A DNA stretch of 28,745 nt, taken from positions 1 to 28,745 of the forward strand of contig JBEIDK010000029.1 of the NCBI GenBank assembly GCA_040383485.1, given 5' to 3'. Made by a program: the position numbers and the translations under genes. Within the stretch, counting starts at the first letter, position 1; every line of letters starts with the position of its first letter. The stretch is from JBEIDK01 sp040383485 (GTDB taxonomy: Bacteria; Bacteroidota; Bacteroidia; UBA4408). The notes beneath the pieces were generated by a model. It made no database searches and was not told the DNA's origin. It saw only the letters and a program-made list of their open reading frames with translations. Below, piece by piece: positions 6,760 to 15,286 of this stretch.

Positions 6760-8445
6760 CTACACCGCCAATTTCTTATACCTTATCCTTCTCGGTGCCA
6801 CATCGCCCAATCGTTTCTTTTTATTTTCTTCATATTCGCTGTAGCCACCTTCAAAATAATAAATGCTACTATCACCTTCAAAGGCTAAAATGTGTGTACA
6901 TACGCGGTCTAAGAACCACCTGTCGTGACTTATGATTACGGCACAACCTGCAAAGTTTTCTAAGCCTTCTTCTAAGGCTCGCAAAGTATTTACATCAATA
7001 TCATTGGTTGGCTCATCCAGCAACAACACGTTGCCTTCGGCTTTCAAAGCCATTGCAAGGTGCAAACGGTTGCGCTCACCACCCGATAGTACACCGCACT
7101 TTTTGCCTTGGTCTGCTCCATTAAAGTTAAAGCGCGATACATAAGCACGAGCATTCATAAGCTTACCACCCATTTCTAAATTCTCATTACCGCCGCTAAT
7201 TACTTCATACACCGTTTTATTTGGGTCAATGTCGTCGTGGCTTTGGTCAACGTAACTCAGTTTCACTGTTTCGCCAATTTTAAAATCACCTGCATCAGGC
7301 GTTAGCTGTTTCATAATCATTTTAAACAAAGTAGTTTTACCTGCGCCATTAGGGCCAATAATGCCTACAATACCATTTGGCGGCAGTTTAAAGCTAAGAT
7401 GTTCGTATAATAATCTATCACCAAAACCTTTTGCTACATCAATGGCTTCAATTACTTCGTTACCTAAACGTGGTCCGTTCGGAATAAATATTTCTAATTT
7501 TTCTTCTTTCGATTTTACGTCTTCACTCAGCAATCTATCATACGCTTGTAAACGTGCTTTACCTTTTGCTTGGCGGCCTTTAGCACCTTGTCGTACCCAT
7601 TCTAACTCGCGTGCCAATGTTTTTTGTCGCTTGCTTTCTGTCTTTTCTTCTTGCTGCAAACGTTTTCCTTTTTGCTCTAGCCACTCGCTGTAGTTTCCTT
7701 TCCACGGAATGCCTTCCCCGCGGTCAAGCTCTAAAATCCAACCTGCTACATTGTCTAAGAAATACCTATCATGGGTAATTGCAATAACAGTTCCTGCATA
7801 CTCTTGCAAGAAATTTTCTAACCAATCAACACTCTCTGCATCCAAGTGATTCGTTGGTTCATCCAACAATAAAATATCTGGTTTTTTAAGTAACAATCTA
7901 CACAATGCAACACGGCGGCGTTCACCACCACTTAATACTTTTATGCTTGCATCTGAATCGGGGCAGCGCAAAGCATCCATTGCTACTTCTAACTGATTGT
8001 CTAAATCCCAAGCGTTTACTGCATCAATTTTATCTTGCACAATGGCTTGGCGATTCATCAATTTCTCCATTTTATCGGGGTCGGAGTAATATTCTTCCAG
8101 TCCAAATTTATTGTTGATGTCTTCAAACTCTTTCAATAAATCAACCGTTTCTTGTACACCTTCCATTACAATTTCCTTCACAGTTTTGGTTTCATCAAGC
8201 TGCGGCTCTTGCTCTAAATACCCGACGGTATATCCGGGAGAGAAAACCACATCGCCTTGAAAAGATTTTTCTACACCAGCGATAATTTTTAAAAGAGTAG
8301 ATTTACCAGAACCATTCAAACCAATGATGCCGATTTTTGCTCCATAGAAAAATGAAAGGTAAATGTCTTTTAAAACTTGTTTTTGAGGAGGGAAGATTTT
8401 AGAAACCTTCACCATACTAAATATTACTTTTTTATCGTCAGCCAT
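6760..8445 (-). CDS. ettA: Energy-dependent translational throttle protein EttA (ABC-F)
   Basis: A 561-aa ABC-F ATPase of typical EttA length. EttA binds the ribosomal E site and gates entry into the elongation cycle according to ADP/ATP level. There are two nucleotide-binding domains without membrane segments. Walker A is GLNGSGKST (42-50) and GPNGAGKTT (364-372), the signature is LSGGE (171-175 and 453-457), and Walker B is ILLLDEP and VLLLDEP. The linker around 275-300 (ELEWVRQGAKGRQAKGKARL) is the P-site tRNA-interaction motif that distinguishes EttA from other ABC-F proteins. The extreme 3' end, coding FEGGYSEYEENKKKRLGDV onward, recurs in degenerate form three times downstream, so this end appears to be a recombination or insertion point. 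Confidence 0.96.
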   Translation of the reverse strand: MADDKKVIFSMVKVSKIFPPQKQVLKDIYLSFFYGAKIGIIGLNGSGKSTLLKIIAGVEKSFQGDVVFSPGYTVGYLEQEPQLDETKTVKEIVMEGVQETVDLLKEFEDINNKFGLEEYYSDPDKMEKLMNRQAIVQDKIDAVNAWDLDNQLEVAMDALRCPDSDASIKVLSGGERRRVALCRLLLKKPDILLLDEPTNHLDAESVDWLENFLQEYAGTVIAITHDRYFLDNVAGWILELDRGEGIPWKGNYSEWLEQKGKRLQQEEKTESKRQKTLARELEWVRQGAKGRQAKGKARLQAYDRLLSEDVKSKEEKLEIFIPNGPRLGNEVIEAIDVAKGFGDRLLYEHLSFKLPPNGIVGIIGPNGAGKTTLFKMIMKQLTPDAGDFKIGETVKLSYVDQSHDDIDPNKTVYEVISGGNENLEMGGKLMNARAYVSRFNFNGADQGKKCGVLSGGERNRLHLAMALKAEGNVLLLDEPTNDIDVNTLRALEEGLENFAGCAVIISHDRWFLDRVCTHILAFEGDSSIYYFEGGYSEYEENKKKRLGDVAPRRIRYKKLAV

Positions 8446-8498
8446 GATTTGAAATTATGAATTATAAATGTTGAATTGTGAATTGAAAAATAGGTGCA

Positions 8499-8506
8499 CA
8501 AATGTA
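8499..8506 (-). promoter_or_regulatory. Probable -7 box for ettA
   Basis: The minus strand reads TACATTTG, a perfect match to the Bacteroidota -7 consensus TAnnTTTG, about 50 bp upstream of the ettA ATG. No TTG is seen at the usual 19-bp spacing, so the call is moderate. The divergent gene at 8552 must be read from the same 106-bp interval. Confidence 0.4.
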
Positions 8507-8551
8507 ATATAATTTGCATTTTTGTATCTCTTAAATAGTTCAAAATTTAAA

Positions 8552-9001
8552 ATGATGTTGAATAAGCTCATATACTATCTTGTTTTGATTGTGCTTCTTT
8601 CAAATTATTGTTTATGCATTTCGCAGACTATTAAGGCTGACGATATATTAGGTAATTGGATTACTCCAGAGAAGGATTTAATTGTAAACTGTTATAAAGT
8701 AAATAATAAGTATTTTGGCAAGATTGTTTGGTATAAGCGCTATGGTAATGAATTGCCCGATGAAGTATATTCGGTACCACAGACTAAGTGGATTAATTAT
8801 ACTGTGATGAAGAATTTTGTTTTTAGCGATAATACTTGGATAGATGGAAATATTATAGAGATTAAAAAAGGAAAAAGTTATGATGCATACATCAAGAAAG
8901 GAAGTAAAAATGCACTTGTTGTAACTGGCTATTTTATGTTTAAATTTTTAAACCAAGTACAGTATTTTAATCGATATGAAGAATCTCTGCTCCCAAACTA
9001 G
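8552..9001 (+). CDS. DUF2147 domain-containing exported protein
   Basis: A 149-aa protein in the DUF2147 style: after the signal sequence it has DDILGNWITPEKD, then KIVWYKRYGNELPDE and a final stretch of short beta strands. Other DUF2147 proteins are small periplasmic proteins without a known reaction. I take the ATG at 8552 as the start (another is at 8555), because the signal peptide MMLNKLIYYLVLIVLLSNYCLC then stands at the N-terminus; an in-frame upstream start at 8522 would add ten unlikely residues. It is the first gene of a plus-strand run with the amidohydrolase 18 bp downstream. Confidence 0.8.
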   Translation: MMLNKLIYYLVLIVLLSNYCLCISQTIKADDILGNWITPEKDLIVNCYKVNNKYFGKIVWYKRYGNELPDEVYSVPQTKWINYTVMKNFVFSDNTWIDGNIIEIKKGKSYDAYIKKGSKNALVVTGYFMFKFLNQVQYFNRYEESLLPN

Positions 9002-9019
9002 ATAAAATAATTATATAAA

Positions 9020-10180
9020 ATGCGATATTTAAGTGCCGAGAAAATTTATTCTGGAAGAGAGATTCTAATTGATAAAACGATTGTAGTTAATGTTAATAAT
9101 AAGATTGTAGACATTGTAGATTCAAAAGAAATTGATAATTCTAAAATAGAATTTTTAGATGGTGTTTTATGTCCAGGATTTATAAATACACACTGTCATC
9201 TTGAGCTTTCACATTTATTTAAAAAAATTGAAGAGAAAACTGGTTTAGATAATTTTATAAAGGAAATTGAACAATTTAGGAAAACAGATGAAAAGTTAGT
9301 ATTGGCAGCTATTGTAAAAGCTGATGAAGAAATGTTTTTAAATGGAATAGTGGCAGTTGGTGACATTTGCAATTCAAACCATAGCTTTAATGTAAAAAAT
9401 TATAGTAAAATTAATTACTATAATTTTTTAGAGGTTTTTGCCTTTCATCCATCAAGAGCAGATTATGTTTTTGAACAAGGATTAAAATTGTATTATCAAT
9501 CAAAACAATCAAGCTCAATTACCCCTCATGCACCCTATTCGGCTTCTGATAGTTTACTAAAATTAATAAGAGATTATGCGATTGAAAATAATTCTGTATT
9601 AACAATACACAATCAAGAAACTGAGGACGAAAATTTAATGTTCAATAGCAAAAAGGGAAAGGTGATTGAACGAATAAAAAGTTTTGGAATAGAAACTGAT
9701 TTTTGGAAAGAACCTAAAGTAAATTCGATTATTGCTACTCTAAGGCAATTGCCAAAGGATTTAAAAATACAACTAGTACATAACACGTTTACGTCTGAAA
9801 CAGATATGCAATGGGCAAATAATTATAATAATAATTTGTATTGGTGTTTTTGTGTGAATGCAAATAAATATATTGAAGATAAGATTCCTGATATTCCTTT
9901 ATTCATTAAGAATAATTGTAAAATAACAATTGGAACGGACAGCCTAGCATCGAATTGGAGTTTGAGTATATTGGATGAATTAAAAACTATATCAAATAAC
10001 TTTGATGAAATTTCAATGCAAAATTTAATACAATGGTCTACCTTAAATGGTGCTGAATATTTAGGATTTGAGAATAGTTTAGGCTCTATAGAAATTGGTA
10101 AAACACCTGGAATTAATCAATTATTAAATATTGAGAATGATAAAATTGCAAAGCACAGTACTTTAAATAAAATATTATAA
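9020..10180 (+). CDS. Amidohydrolase family protein (deaminase/chlorohydrolase type)
   Basis: A 386-aa metal-dependent hydrolase of the amidohydrolase superfamily. Metal and active-site residues are visible: H58 and H60 in THCHLELSH, H170 in SITPHAPYS, H197 in LTIHNQE, H254 in LVHN and D307 in TIGTDSLAS. The layout fits the ATZ/TRZ-SsnA-like group of deaminases, some of which act on adenosine derivatives, including aminofutalosine in menaquinone synthesis; the substrate here cannot be read from sequence. No other menaquinone gene is in the window. The O-methyltransferase start follows 3 bp after its stop, so the two are translated together. Confidence 0.85.
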   Translation: MRYLSAEKIYSGREILIDKTIVVNVNNKIVDIVDSKEIDNSKIEFLDGVLCPGFINTHCHLELSHLFKKIEEKTGLDNFIKEIEQFRKTDEKLVLAAIVKADEEMFLNGIVAVGDICNSNHSFNVKNYSKINYYNFLEVFAFHPSRADYVFEQGLKLYYQSKQSSSITPHAPYSASDSLLKLIRDYAIENNSVLTIHNQETEDENLMFNSKKGKVIERIKSFGIETDFWKEPKVNSIIATLRQLPKDLKIQLVHNTFTSETDMQWANNYNNNLYWCFCVNANKYIEDKIPDIPLFIKNNCKITIGTDSLASNWSLSILDELKTISNNFDEISMQNLIQWSTLNGAEYLGFENSLGSIEIGKTPGINQLLNIENDKIAKHSTLNKIL

Positions 10181-10183
10181 ATA

Positions 10184-10828
10184 ATGGATTTCATTACAGA
10201 AGAGCTTGAAAATTATTGTCTAGAACATAGCGATACGGAAAATGAATTATTGCAACATATCAATCGCGAAACACATTCAAAAGTAATGATGCCTCGCATG
10301 CTGAGTGGCCATTTACAAGGATTGTTTTTGCAGTTTATAAGTAATATGATTAAGCCTTTAAACGTTCTAGAAATTGGAACATATACTGGATATTCAGCAA
10401 TCTGTTTGTGTTCAGGCATTAGGAAAAATGGTAAACTAATTACTATGGATAAGAATGAAGAATTGCAAGAAAGAGTGGAATCTTTTTTTGATAAAAGTGA
10501 TTATAAAAATATAATCGATTATAGAATTGGAAATGCCTTAGATATTATTCCCAATTTGAATTTGACTTTTGATTTGGTATTTATTGATGCAGATAAAATC
10601 AATAATGCTAAGTATTATGATTTGATTTTTGATAAAGTAAATATTGGAGGATTTATAATTGCTGATAATGTGCTTTGGAGTGGTAAAATTTTAAGTGAAA
10701 AAATGGATAAAGACACATTAGCAATTGATGCCTTCAATAAAAAAATTAAAGCTGATTCTCGGGTTGAAAAGATGATTTTACCTTTACGCGATGGTTTATC
10801 TTTAATAAGAAAAATAAAGGCGAAATAA
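10184..10828 (+). CDS. Class I SAM-dependent O-methyltransferase
   Basis: A 214-aa protein of the caffeoyl-CoA/catechol O-methyltransferase (Methyltransf_3) family. The SAM-binding motif is VLEIGTYTGYSA (residues 61-72), followed by the acidic ribose contact ITMDKNEEL (86-94). The metal-binding residues typical of this family appear in FIDADK (133-138) and ADNVLW (160-165). Length is usual for the bacterial members. The natural acceptor is unknown. It is the last gene of the run 8552-10828, and its final codons and stop lie within the arms of the terminator hairpin. Confidence 0.9.
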   Translation: MDFITEELENYCLEHSDTENELLQHINRETHSKVMMPRMLSGHLQGLFLQFISNMIKPLNVLEIGTYTGYSAICLCSGIRKNGKLITMDKNEELQERVESFFDKSDYKNIIDYRIGNALDIIPNLNLTFDLVFIDADKINNAKYYDLIFDKVNIGGFIIADNVLWSGKILSEKMDKDTLAIDAFNKKIKADSRVEKMILPLRDGLSLIRKIKAK

Positions 10829-10850
10829 ATTATTTCGCCTTTATTTTTCT
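10811..10850 (+). terminator. Rho-independent terminator overlapping a stop codon
   Basis: An 18-bp perfect inverted repeat has a left arm at 10811-10828 and a right arm at 10830-10847, with a core GGCGAAATAA and its complement and a single central base. It is followed by T-rich sequence, and because the outer arms are A-rich and T-rich it can work in both directions. The left arm includes the last five sense codons and the TAA of the methyltransferase gene. Confidence 0.9.
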
Positions 10851-10911
10851 ATAAATAATTGGTATTATTATGAACCAATATCTTGAAATGAAAATTAGCC
10901 ATACTAAAAAA

Positions 10912-11181
10912 TTAGTCAACCTTAAGTACTGCTTTTAGTGAAGGAAACTTTTGGACAATCCTTCTTCTAAAAACGTAAATGCCAATTATCATTAGTAGAA
11001 CGTAAGGTACGGCCATTAAATAAAGAATTCCTGTGTTCAAACCATTTGCAATATTGCCTCCGGCTTCTTTATTAGAGCCAACAACAGACTTGCACATAGC
11101 GCATTGAGCTAGGGAAATGGAATAATTAAATATAGTAAATATTATTACTAAAAAAAGATGTTTCAATCTGAAAGTATTCAT
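10912..11181 (-). CDS. Small membrane protein with a CAMC motif
   Basis: An 89-aa protein: signal peptide (residues 1-25, ending ISLAQ), then CAMCKSVVGSN directly at the mature N-terminus, a NIANGLNTGILYLMAVPYVLL segment that becomes a membrane helix (about 46-72), and a basic tail. The C-x-x-C pair at the start of the mature periplasmic part suggests metal or heme binding or a redox role. I know similar small CAMC/NxGIxYLM proteins as conserved hypotheticals in Bacteroidota, but I cannot give a function. It lies 43 bp downstream of the M13 peptidase gene on the same strand. Confidence 0.75.
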   Translation of the reverse strand: MNTFRLKHLFLVIIFTIFNYSISLAQCAMCKSVVGSNKEAGGNIANGLNTGILYLMAVPYVLLMIIGIYVFRRRIVQKFPSLKAVLKVD

Positions 11182-11224
11182 TGAGTTTTTTGACGACTCA
11201 AAGATAAATAATTAAATATGTTTA

Positions 11225-13288
11225 TTACCAAATAACGACACGTTTATTTTCAGGTCTAAACATTTTATCACCCTCTTTGATTCCAAAAGCTTCATAGAAC
11301 TCTTTTATGTTAGCTAACGGACCATTAATTCTCCATTGTGCAGGAGCATGAACATCAGTCATGATTTGTCGTTTTAAAGCTTCTGGTCTTCGTTGTACCA
11401 TCCAAGCATATGCATAGCCTAAAAAGTATTCTTGGTCAGGTGTTAAGCCATTTGGCTGCTTAGCGTTGCCTTTTCCTTGAGCAGTTCTTTTAAATGCTTC
11501 ATAACCCATTACCGCACCGCCTAAATCAGCAATATTTTCACCTAAAGTAGCTGCTCCTCTTACATGTAGACTGTCACAAACAGTATATTCATTAAACTGT
11601 TCTTCCATCAATTTGGTTCTTGCATTAAATTTTTCACGGTCTTCTTTTGTCCACCAATTTTGTAAATTTCCCTCTGCAGAATATTGGCTTCCTTGATCAT
11701 CAAAGCCATGAGTAATTTCATGACCAAAAGTGCTACCGCCAATTATACCATAAAGTATGGCATCGCTAGGTAATCCATCATATCCAGGAACAATAATATT
11801 ACAAGCTGGTATAACTATTTCATTTAGTGTTGGATCATAATAGGCATTATATGTCTGTGGGCTCATATTCCATTCAGTTCTGTCCATTGGTTTACCGAAC
11901 TTATTCACATTAAAATTATTATTCCAAATATGGGCGGCCATAATATTTTTGCAATATGAGGTTCTATCAATTTCTAAAGTTGATAAATCTTTCCACTTAT
12001 CGGGATAGCCTAATTTCATATTAACCTTTGCTAATTTGGCTAATGCTTTTTCCTTAGTGGCATCGCTCATCCAATCAAGTTTTTTTAAATGTTCGCCATA
12101 AACTTCCATTATATTTTTGCCAATCTCTATTAATTTTTCCTTGCTGCCTTTTGGTAAATAATTTGAAACATATTCTTGTCCCACTAGTTCGCCTAATAGT
12201 CCGTTAGTTTGTTCAACAACTTCTTTCCAGCGCGGTTTTTGTTTTTTAGCCCCCGATAATGTGGCTTCAAAAAACTTCCAATTTGCATCTCTAATTTCTT
12301 TATTGAGATAACTAGCATAAGTGTTTACCAAGTTCCATTTTAAGCATTGTTTCCAAATGTCAATGTTTGTAGATTTTATTAGTTTATTAAGTGTTACATA
12401 AAATTCAGGCTGACCCACAATAACAGTATCTACATTCTTTATTCCAATATTTTCAGTCATTGCTTTCCAACGAATATTTGAAGTCATACCATTAAATTTA
12501 TCAAGACTCATTTTATTATAGTTTTTGTATGGGTCACGTAAATCTTCAATTTTTCTAGATGATTTAGCAAGCGCGCTTTCAAGTTCAAAAATATCCTTAG
12601 CACTGGCTTCAGCTTTCTGTTCACTGTCGCCAATTGATTGCAGAAAGAATGCAATTAGTTTTTTATACTCTTTTCTAATATTTTCTGTGGCCTCGTCTTT
12701 ATTAAAATAATAGTCACGTTCAGGCAAACCAAGGCCGCCTTGCCATAATTGTACAGCGTATTTGCTACTATTTTTATCATCTCGTCCAACTCCTATGGCA
12801 AACATACAAGCTACTTGTAATCTTTGTAAGCTTGCAACTTCTGTTAATAGCTGTTCGGTATTTGTTATGGCCTCTATTTTAGCAAGTTCAGCTTTTAAAG
12901 GTTCTATACCTGCTTTATCAATGCTATTAGTATCCATACCACTAAAGTAAAAGTCTCCAATTTTTTGTTGGTTACTGCCTTTTGCTGCGTTGCTATTTTT
13001 TGCTGCATTTTCACAAATAGCCTTAATTGCATTATTAACAGTATCTTTTACTTGCAAAAATATACCATTATTGGTTTCGCTTTCTGGTATTGGGTTTGCT
13101 TTAAACCAAGAACCGTTTGCAAAGTTAAAAAAGTCATCACTTGGCTTAACACTACTATCGATATGAGCTATTAAGGGCTCAATCTTATTTGTGCTAGATT
13201 CAGTAGTTTGATTTTTATTACTACAGCCAATTCCTAAAATGGTTACGGCATATATAATATAGTTCTTTGAAATTTTATTTAATAACAT
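11225..13288 (-). CDS. M13 family metallopeptidase (neprilysin/PepO-like) lipoprotein
   Basis: A 687-aa zinc endopeptidase that cleaves short peptides, probably in the periplasm or at the outer membrane. The zinc site is HEITH at 523-527, with the third ligand E584 in GENIADLGG, and the substrate-side NAYY precedes the HExxH region, all as in the M13 family. Full length is normal. I choose the ATG at 13288, not an in-frame start at 13333, because it puts a lipoprotein signal at the N-terminus (MLLNKISKNYIIYAV, then ILGIGC), with Cys ~23 as the lipidated residue. It is read with the upstream TIGR02757 gene (100-bp gap) and the CAMC gene downstream (43 bp), though co-transcription is not proven. 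Confidence 0.93.
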   Translation of the reverse strand: MLLNKISKNYIIYAVTILGIGCSNKNQTTESSTNKIEPLIAHIDSSVKPSDDFFNFANGSWFKANPIPESETNNGIFLQVKDTVNNAIKAICENAAKNSNAAKGSNQQKIGDFYFSGMDTNSIDKAGIEPLKAELAKIEAITNTEQLLTEVASLQRLQVACMFAIGVGRDDKNSSKYAVQLWQGGLGLPERDYYFNKDEATENIRKEYKKLIAFFLQSIGDSEQKAEASAKDIFELESALAKSSRKIEDLRDPYKNYNKMSLDKFNGMTSNIRWKAMTENIGIKNVDTVIVGQPEFYVTLNKLIKSTNIDIWKQCLKWNLVNTYASYLNKEIRDANWKFFEATLSGAKKQKPRWKEVVEQTNGLLGELVGQEYVSNYLPKGSKEKLIEIGKNIMEVYGEHLKKLDWMSDATKEKALAKLAKVNMKLGYPDKWKDLSTLEIDRTSYCKNIMAAHIWNNNFNVNKFGKPMDRTEWNMSPQTYNAYYDPTLNEIVIPACNIIVPGYDGLPSDAILYGIIGGSTFGHEITHGFDDQGSQYSAEGNLQNWWTKEDREKFNARTKLMEEQFNEYTVCDSLHVRGAATLGENIADLGGAVMGYEAFKRTAQGKGNAKQPNGLTPDQEYFLGYAYAWMVQRRPEALKRQIMTDVHAPAQWRINGPLANIKEFYEAFGIKEGDKMFRPENKRVVIW

Positions 13289-13388
13289 AAAATAATTTTT
13301 TGTGAAAGATGTTTTAATTTTTTTGAATGACAAATTATCATCGTCATTTTTGTACCTATATTAGACAAACATACTTTTAGATGCTCAT

Positions 13389-14165
13389 CTATGATTGAAA
13401 TTCTTTATTTACGCCTAGACCAAATAATGCAAAATCGTACTTTATAGGGTCATTGATATCAAATTCTTTTAAAGCATTAGTTAGTTCTATAGTTGCTTTC
13501 CAATCGTCTTGTTTTCTTATCAGTATTTCAAGTTTTCTAGCAATTCTTCCGCTATGAATATCTAACGGACATAGCAATTCAGAAGGTTTCATTGAATCCC
13601 AAATACCAAAGTCAACACCACAATTATCCTTACGAACCATCCATCTTAAAAACATGTTAATCCTTTTACAAGCTGAATTTTGAATTGGGTTTGAAACATG
13701 TTTTTCAGTTCTTTCTAAATGTGGTAATTCAAAAAATATGTTTCGAAAATTACTTATTCTAAAATGCATTTCATTATACAAATTATTAGCATGAAAGCAG
13801 CTTTCAAGGCCATTGTGTTTGGTATAAATATTATTTAGTGATTTAAAAAAGTAGCTTAAATCATCAATAAAAAAAGTTCGATGATTAAAATCAGATTTGC
13901 TTCTTAAAAACATTTTCTCATTAAAATCTAAAATAAAATTAAGAGGTTCATATTTTGTTATTTGCAATAGTTTCTCTCCATTCTTTAAAATCATTGCTCT
14001 ATTTCCCCATGCAAATGTTGCCACTAAAAAACCTATTATTTCAATATCTTCTTTTTTTGTGAACTGGTGAGGTAATGAAATTGGGTCTTTGTCAATAAAT
14101 TCTGGAGTGTTATATTTATAAACACATTCATCTAAATAATCTTTTAAGTAGGCCTTGTCGAACAT
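13389..14165 (-). CDS. TIGR02757 family protein (DUF2400)
   Basis: A 258-aa protein of the TIGR02757/DUF2400 family, a conserved family of Bacteroidota and some other groups with no established reaction. Features of the family: YKYNTPEFIDKDPISLPHQF (residues ~17-36), ATFAWGNRAMILKNG (~49-63), a MFLRWMVRKDNCGVDFGIW core, and CPLDIHSGRIARKLEI. The helical pattern and the late D-x-H resemble the HhH-glycosylase-like fold of base-excision enzymes, so a DNA-related role is possible but only inferred. It is divergent from the M50-type gene, with 23 bp between the start codons. Confidence 0.87.
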   Translation of the reverse strand: MFDKAYLKDYLDECVYKYNTPEFIDKDPISLPHQFTKKEDIEIIGFLVATFAWGNRAMILKNGEKLLQITKYEPLNFILDFNEKMFLRSKSDFNHRTFFIDDLSYFFKSLNNIYTKHNGLESCFHANNLYNEMHFRISNFRNIFFELPHLERTEKHVSNPIQNSACKRINMFLRWMVRKDNCGVDFGIWDSMKPSELLCPLDIHSGRIARKLEILIRKQDDWKATIELTNALKEFDINDPIKYDFALFGLGVNKEFQS

Positions 14166-14188
14166 TTATTTATTACATATTTGTAGCA

Positions 14189-14875
14189 ATGTTACAGAAT
14201 TTGTTTTCACATTCATTTAATTGGCAATTAGCAATAATATATTTAATTGTGTTTTTAATTATGCGGATACCTTACATAGGTATACATGTGAGAACAATAA
14301 ATACCTTTTACCATGAGATAGGACATGCAGTATCTGCCCTTTTCTGTAATGGTGAAATTTATCACATCAAATTAAACATAAACAATTCTGGTGAAGCTTT
14401 AACTGCAACAAAAGGATGGATTGCCAAATTTATTGTTTCTATTTCGGGTTATTACTTCCCTATATTAATTGGTTCCTTAATACTTATATTGACTAAAAAT
14501 AATCATTTGCTGGGAGCATTTTATGGTATTTTTATTTTGGCAATAACTGCTACTATCATGTGGATTAGAAATACATATGGATATATTTGGTGTATTGGTT
14601 ATATTGCTTTTTTTAGTCTTATACTTTATATCGAAACTCCTATATTTATTAAGTATTTTCTAGCATTTAATATTGGTGCAATGTTTACTGAGAATATTGC
14701 TGCATGTTATACTCTTATAAGGATTGCATTAAAAAATCCTAAGCAAGCAGGAGATGCTTATCAATTAAAACAATACACCTTTATTCCAACAATAATTTGG
14801 GCTTTTATTTTTTTTGTTTCTAGCCTAATTGTAATGATATTAAGCTTGTTTTACGATACAGCTTTTAAGTTTTAA
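14189..14875 (+). CDS. M50-type membrane metallopeptidase
   Basis: A 228-aa integral membrane protein with about six hydrophobic segments. The zinc motif HEIGH is at residues 42-46 after TINTFY, as in the M50B-like peptidase family, whose members are related to site-2 proteases. A later aspartate completing the site is not obvious in this short form. The natural substrate is unknown. The gene converges with a decayed di-heme oxidoreductase remnant, whose stop codon begins 4 bp away on the other strand. Confidence 0.82.
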   Translation: MLQNLFSHSFNWQLAIIYLIVFLIMRIPYIGIHVRTINTFYHEIGHAVSALFCNGEIYHIKLNINNSGEALTATKGWIAKFIVSISGYYFPILIGSLILILTKNNHLLGAFYGIFILAITATIMWIRNTYGYIWCIGYIAFFSLILYIETPIFIKYFLAFNIGAMFTENIAACYTLIRIALKNPKQAGDAYQLKQYTFIPTIIWAFIFFVSSLIVMILSLFYDTAFKF

Positions 14876-14878
14876 TTA

Positions 14879-15286
14879 TTAAAGAGAATTAAAAAATGAG
14901 ATTAATGAGTTTCTTTCGGATTTAGAAAGTGATTTAAATTTTTGTTTTGATTTTTCAGCTTCTCCTCCATTCCAAAGAATGGCTTACCCAAAGCTTCTGG
15001 CTCTGCCATCATGTAAAAAATTATTATACCGGTTTATTTTATATTGTATATTTATTTTATTAACATTTAAGGGTAGTGCAAATGCACCAGTTGAAACTCG
15101 CAAACTAGCTGAAAGTCTATTACTTAATCCAGAGGTTCCACTATGATAAGTTAAGGCTTGAAGTCTTAAACCGTTAAAATAATATAGAATTGTAGCCGTT
15201 ATTGAAATATTTCGGTTTAAAGAATCTTCATAGGTAATAACTTGAGCGTTAATTTGAGCTAAGAATATTAGTAATATCGCAGAAAT
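14879..15286 (-). pseudogene. Remnant of a di-heme oxidoreductase (DUF1111-like) gene
   Basis: A minus-strand frame of 136 codons with no ATG (a TAA stands directly before it) and an internal TAA at 14984-14986. Its C-terminal end is unmistakable: FLHDGRARSFG, stop, AILWNGGEAEKSK, then KFKSLSKSERNSLISFFNSL. In intact di-heme/thiol-oxidoreductase proteins this region reads HDGRAR-x-x-x-EAILWHGGEA, so the stop most likely replaced Glu (GAA to TAA). The heme c motifs (CxxCH) and most of the protein are gone. The first ~85 codons begin like a signal peptide (SAILLIFLAQINAQ) and may be the N-terminus of the same or another protein joined by deletion. The whole is non-functional. Confidence 0.8.

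Noticed and set aside
7361..8117. Plus-strand open frames of 70-110 codons within ettA
   Set aside because: Antisense shadows of a well-recognised ABC-F gene; no start signals and no family features.
11182..11224. Short inverted repeat (GAGT and ACTC) between the M13 and CAMC genes as a terminator
   Set aside because: The stem has only about six pairs and no T-run follows it in the direction of the M13 transcript; it is too weak to call.
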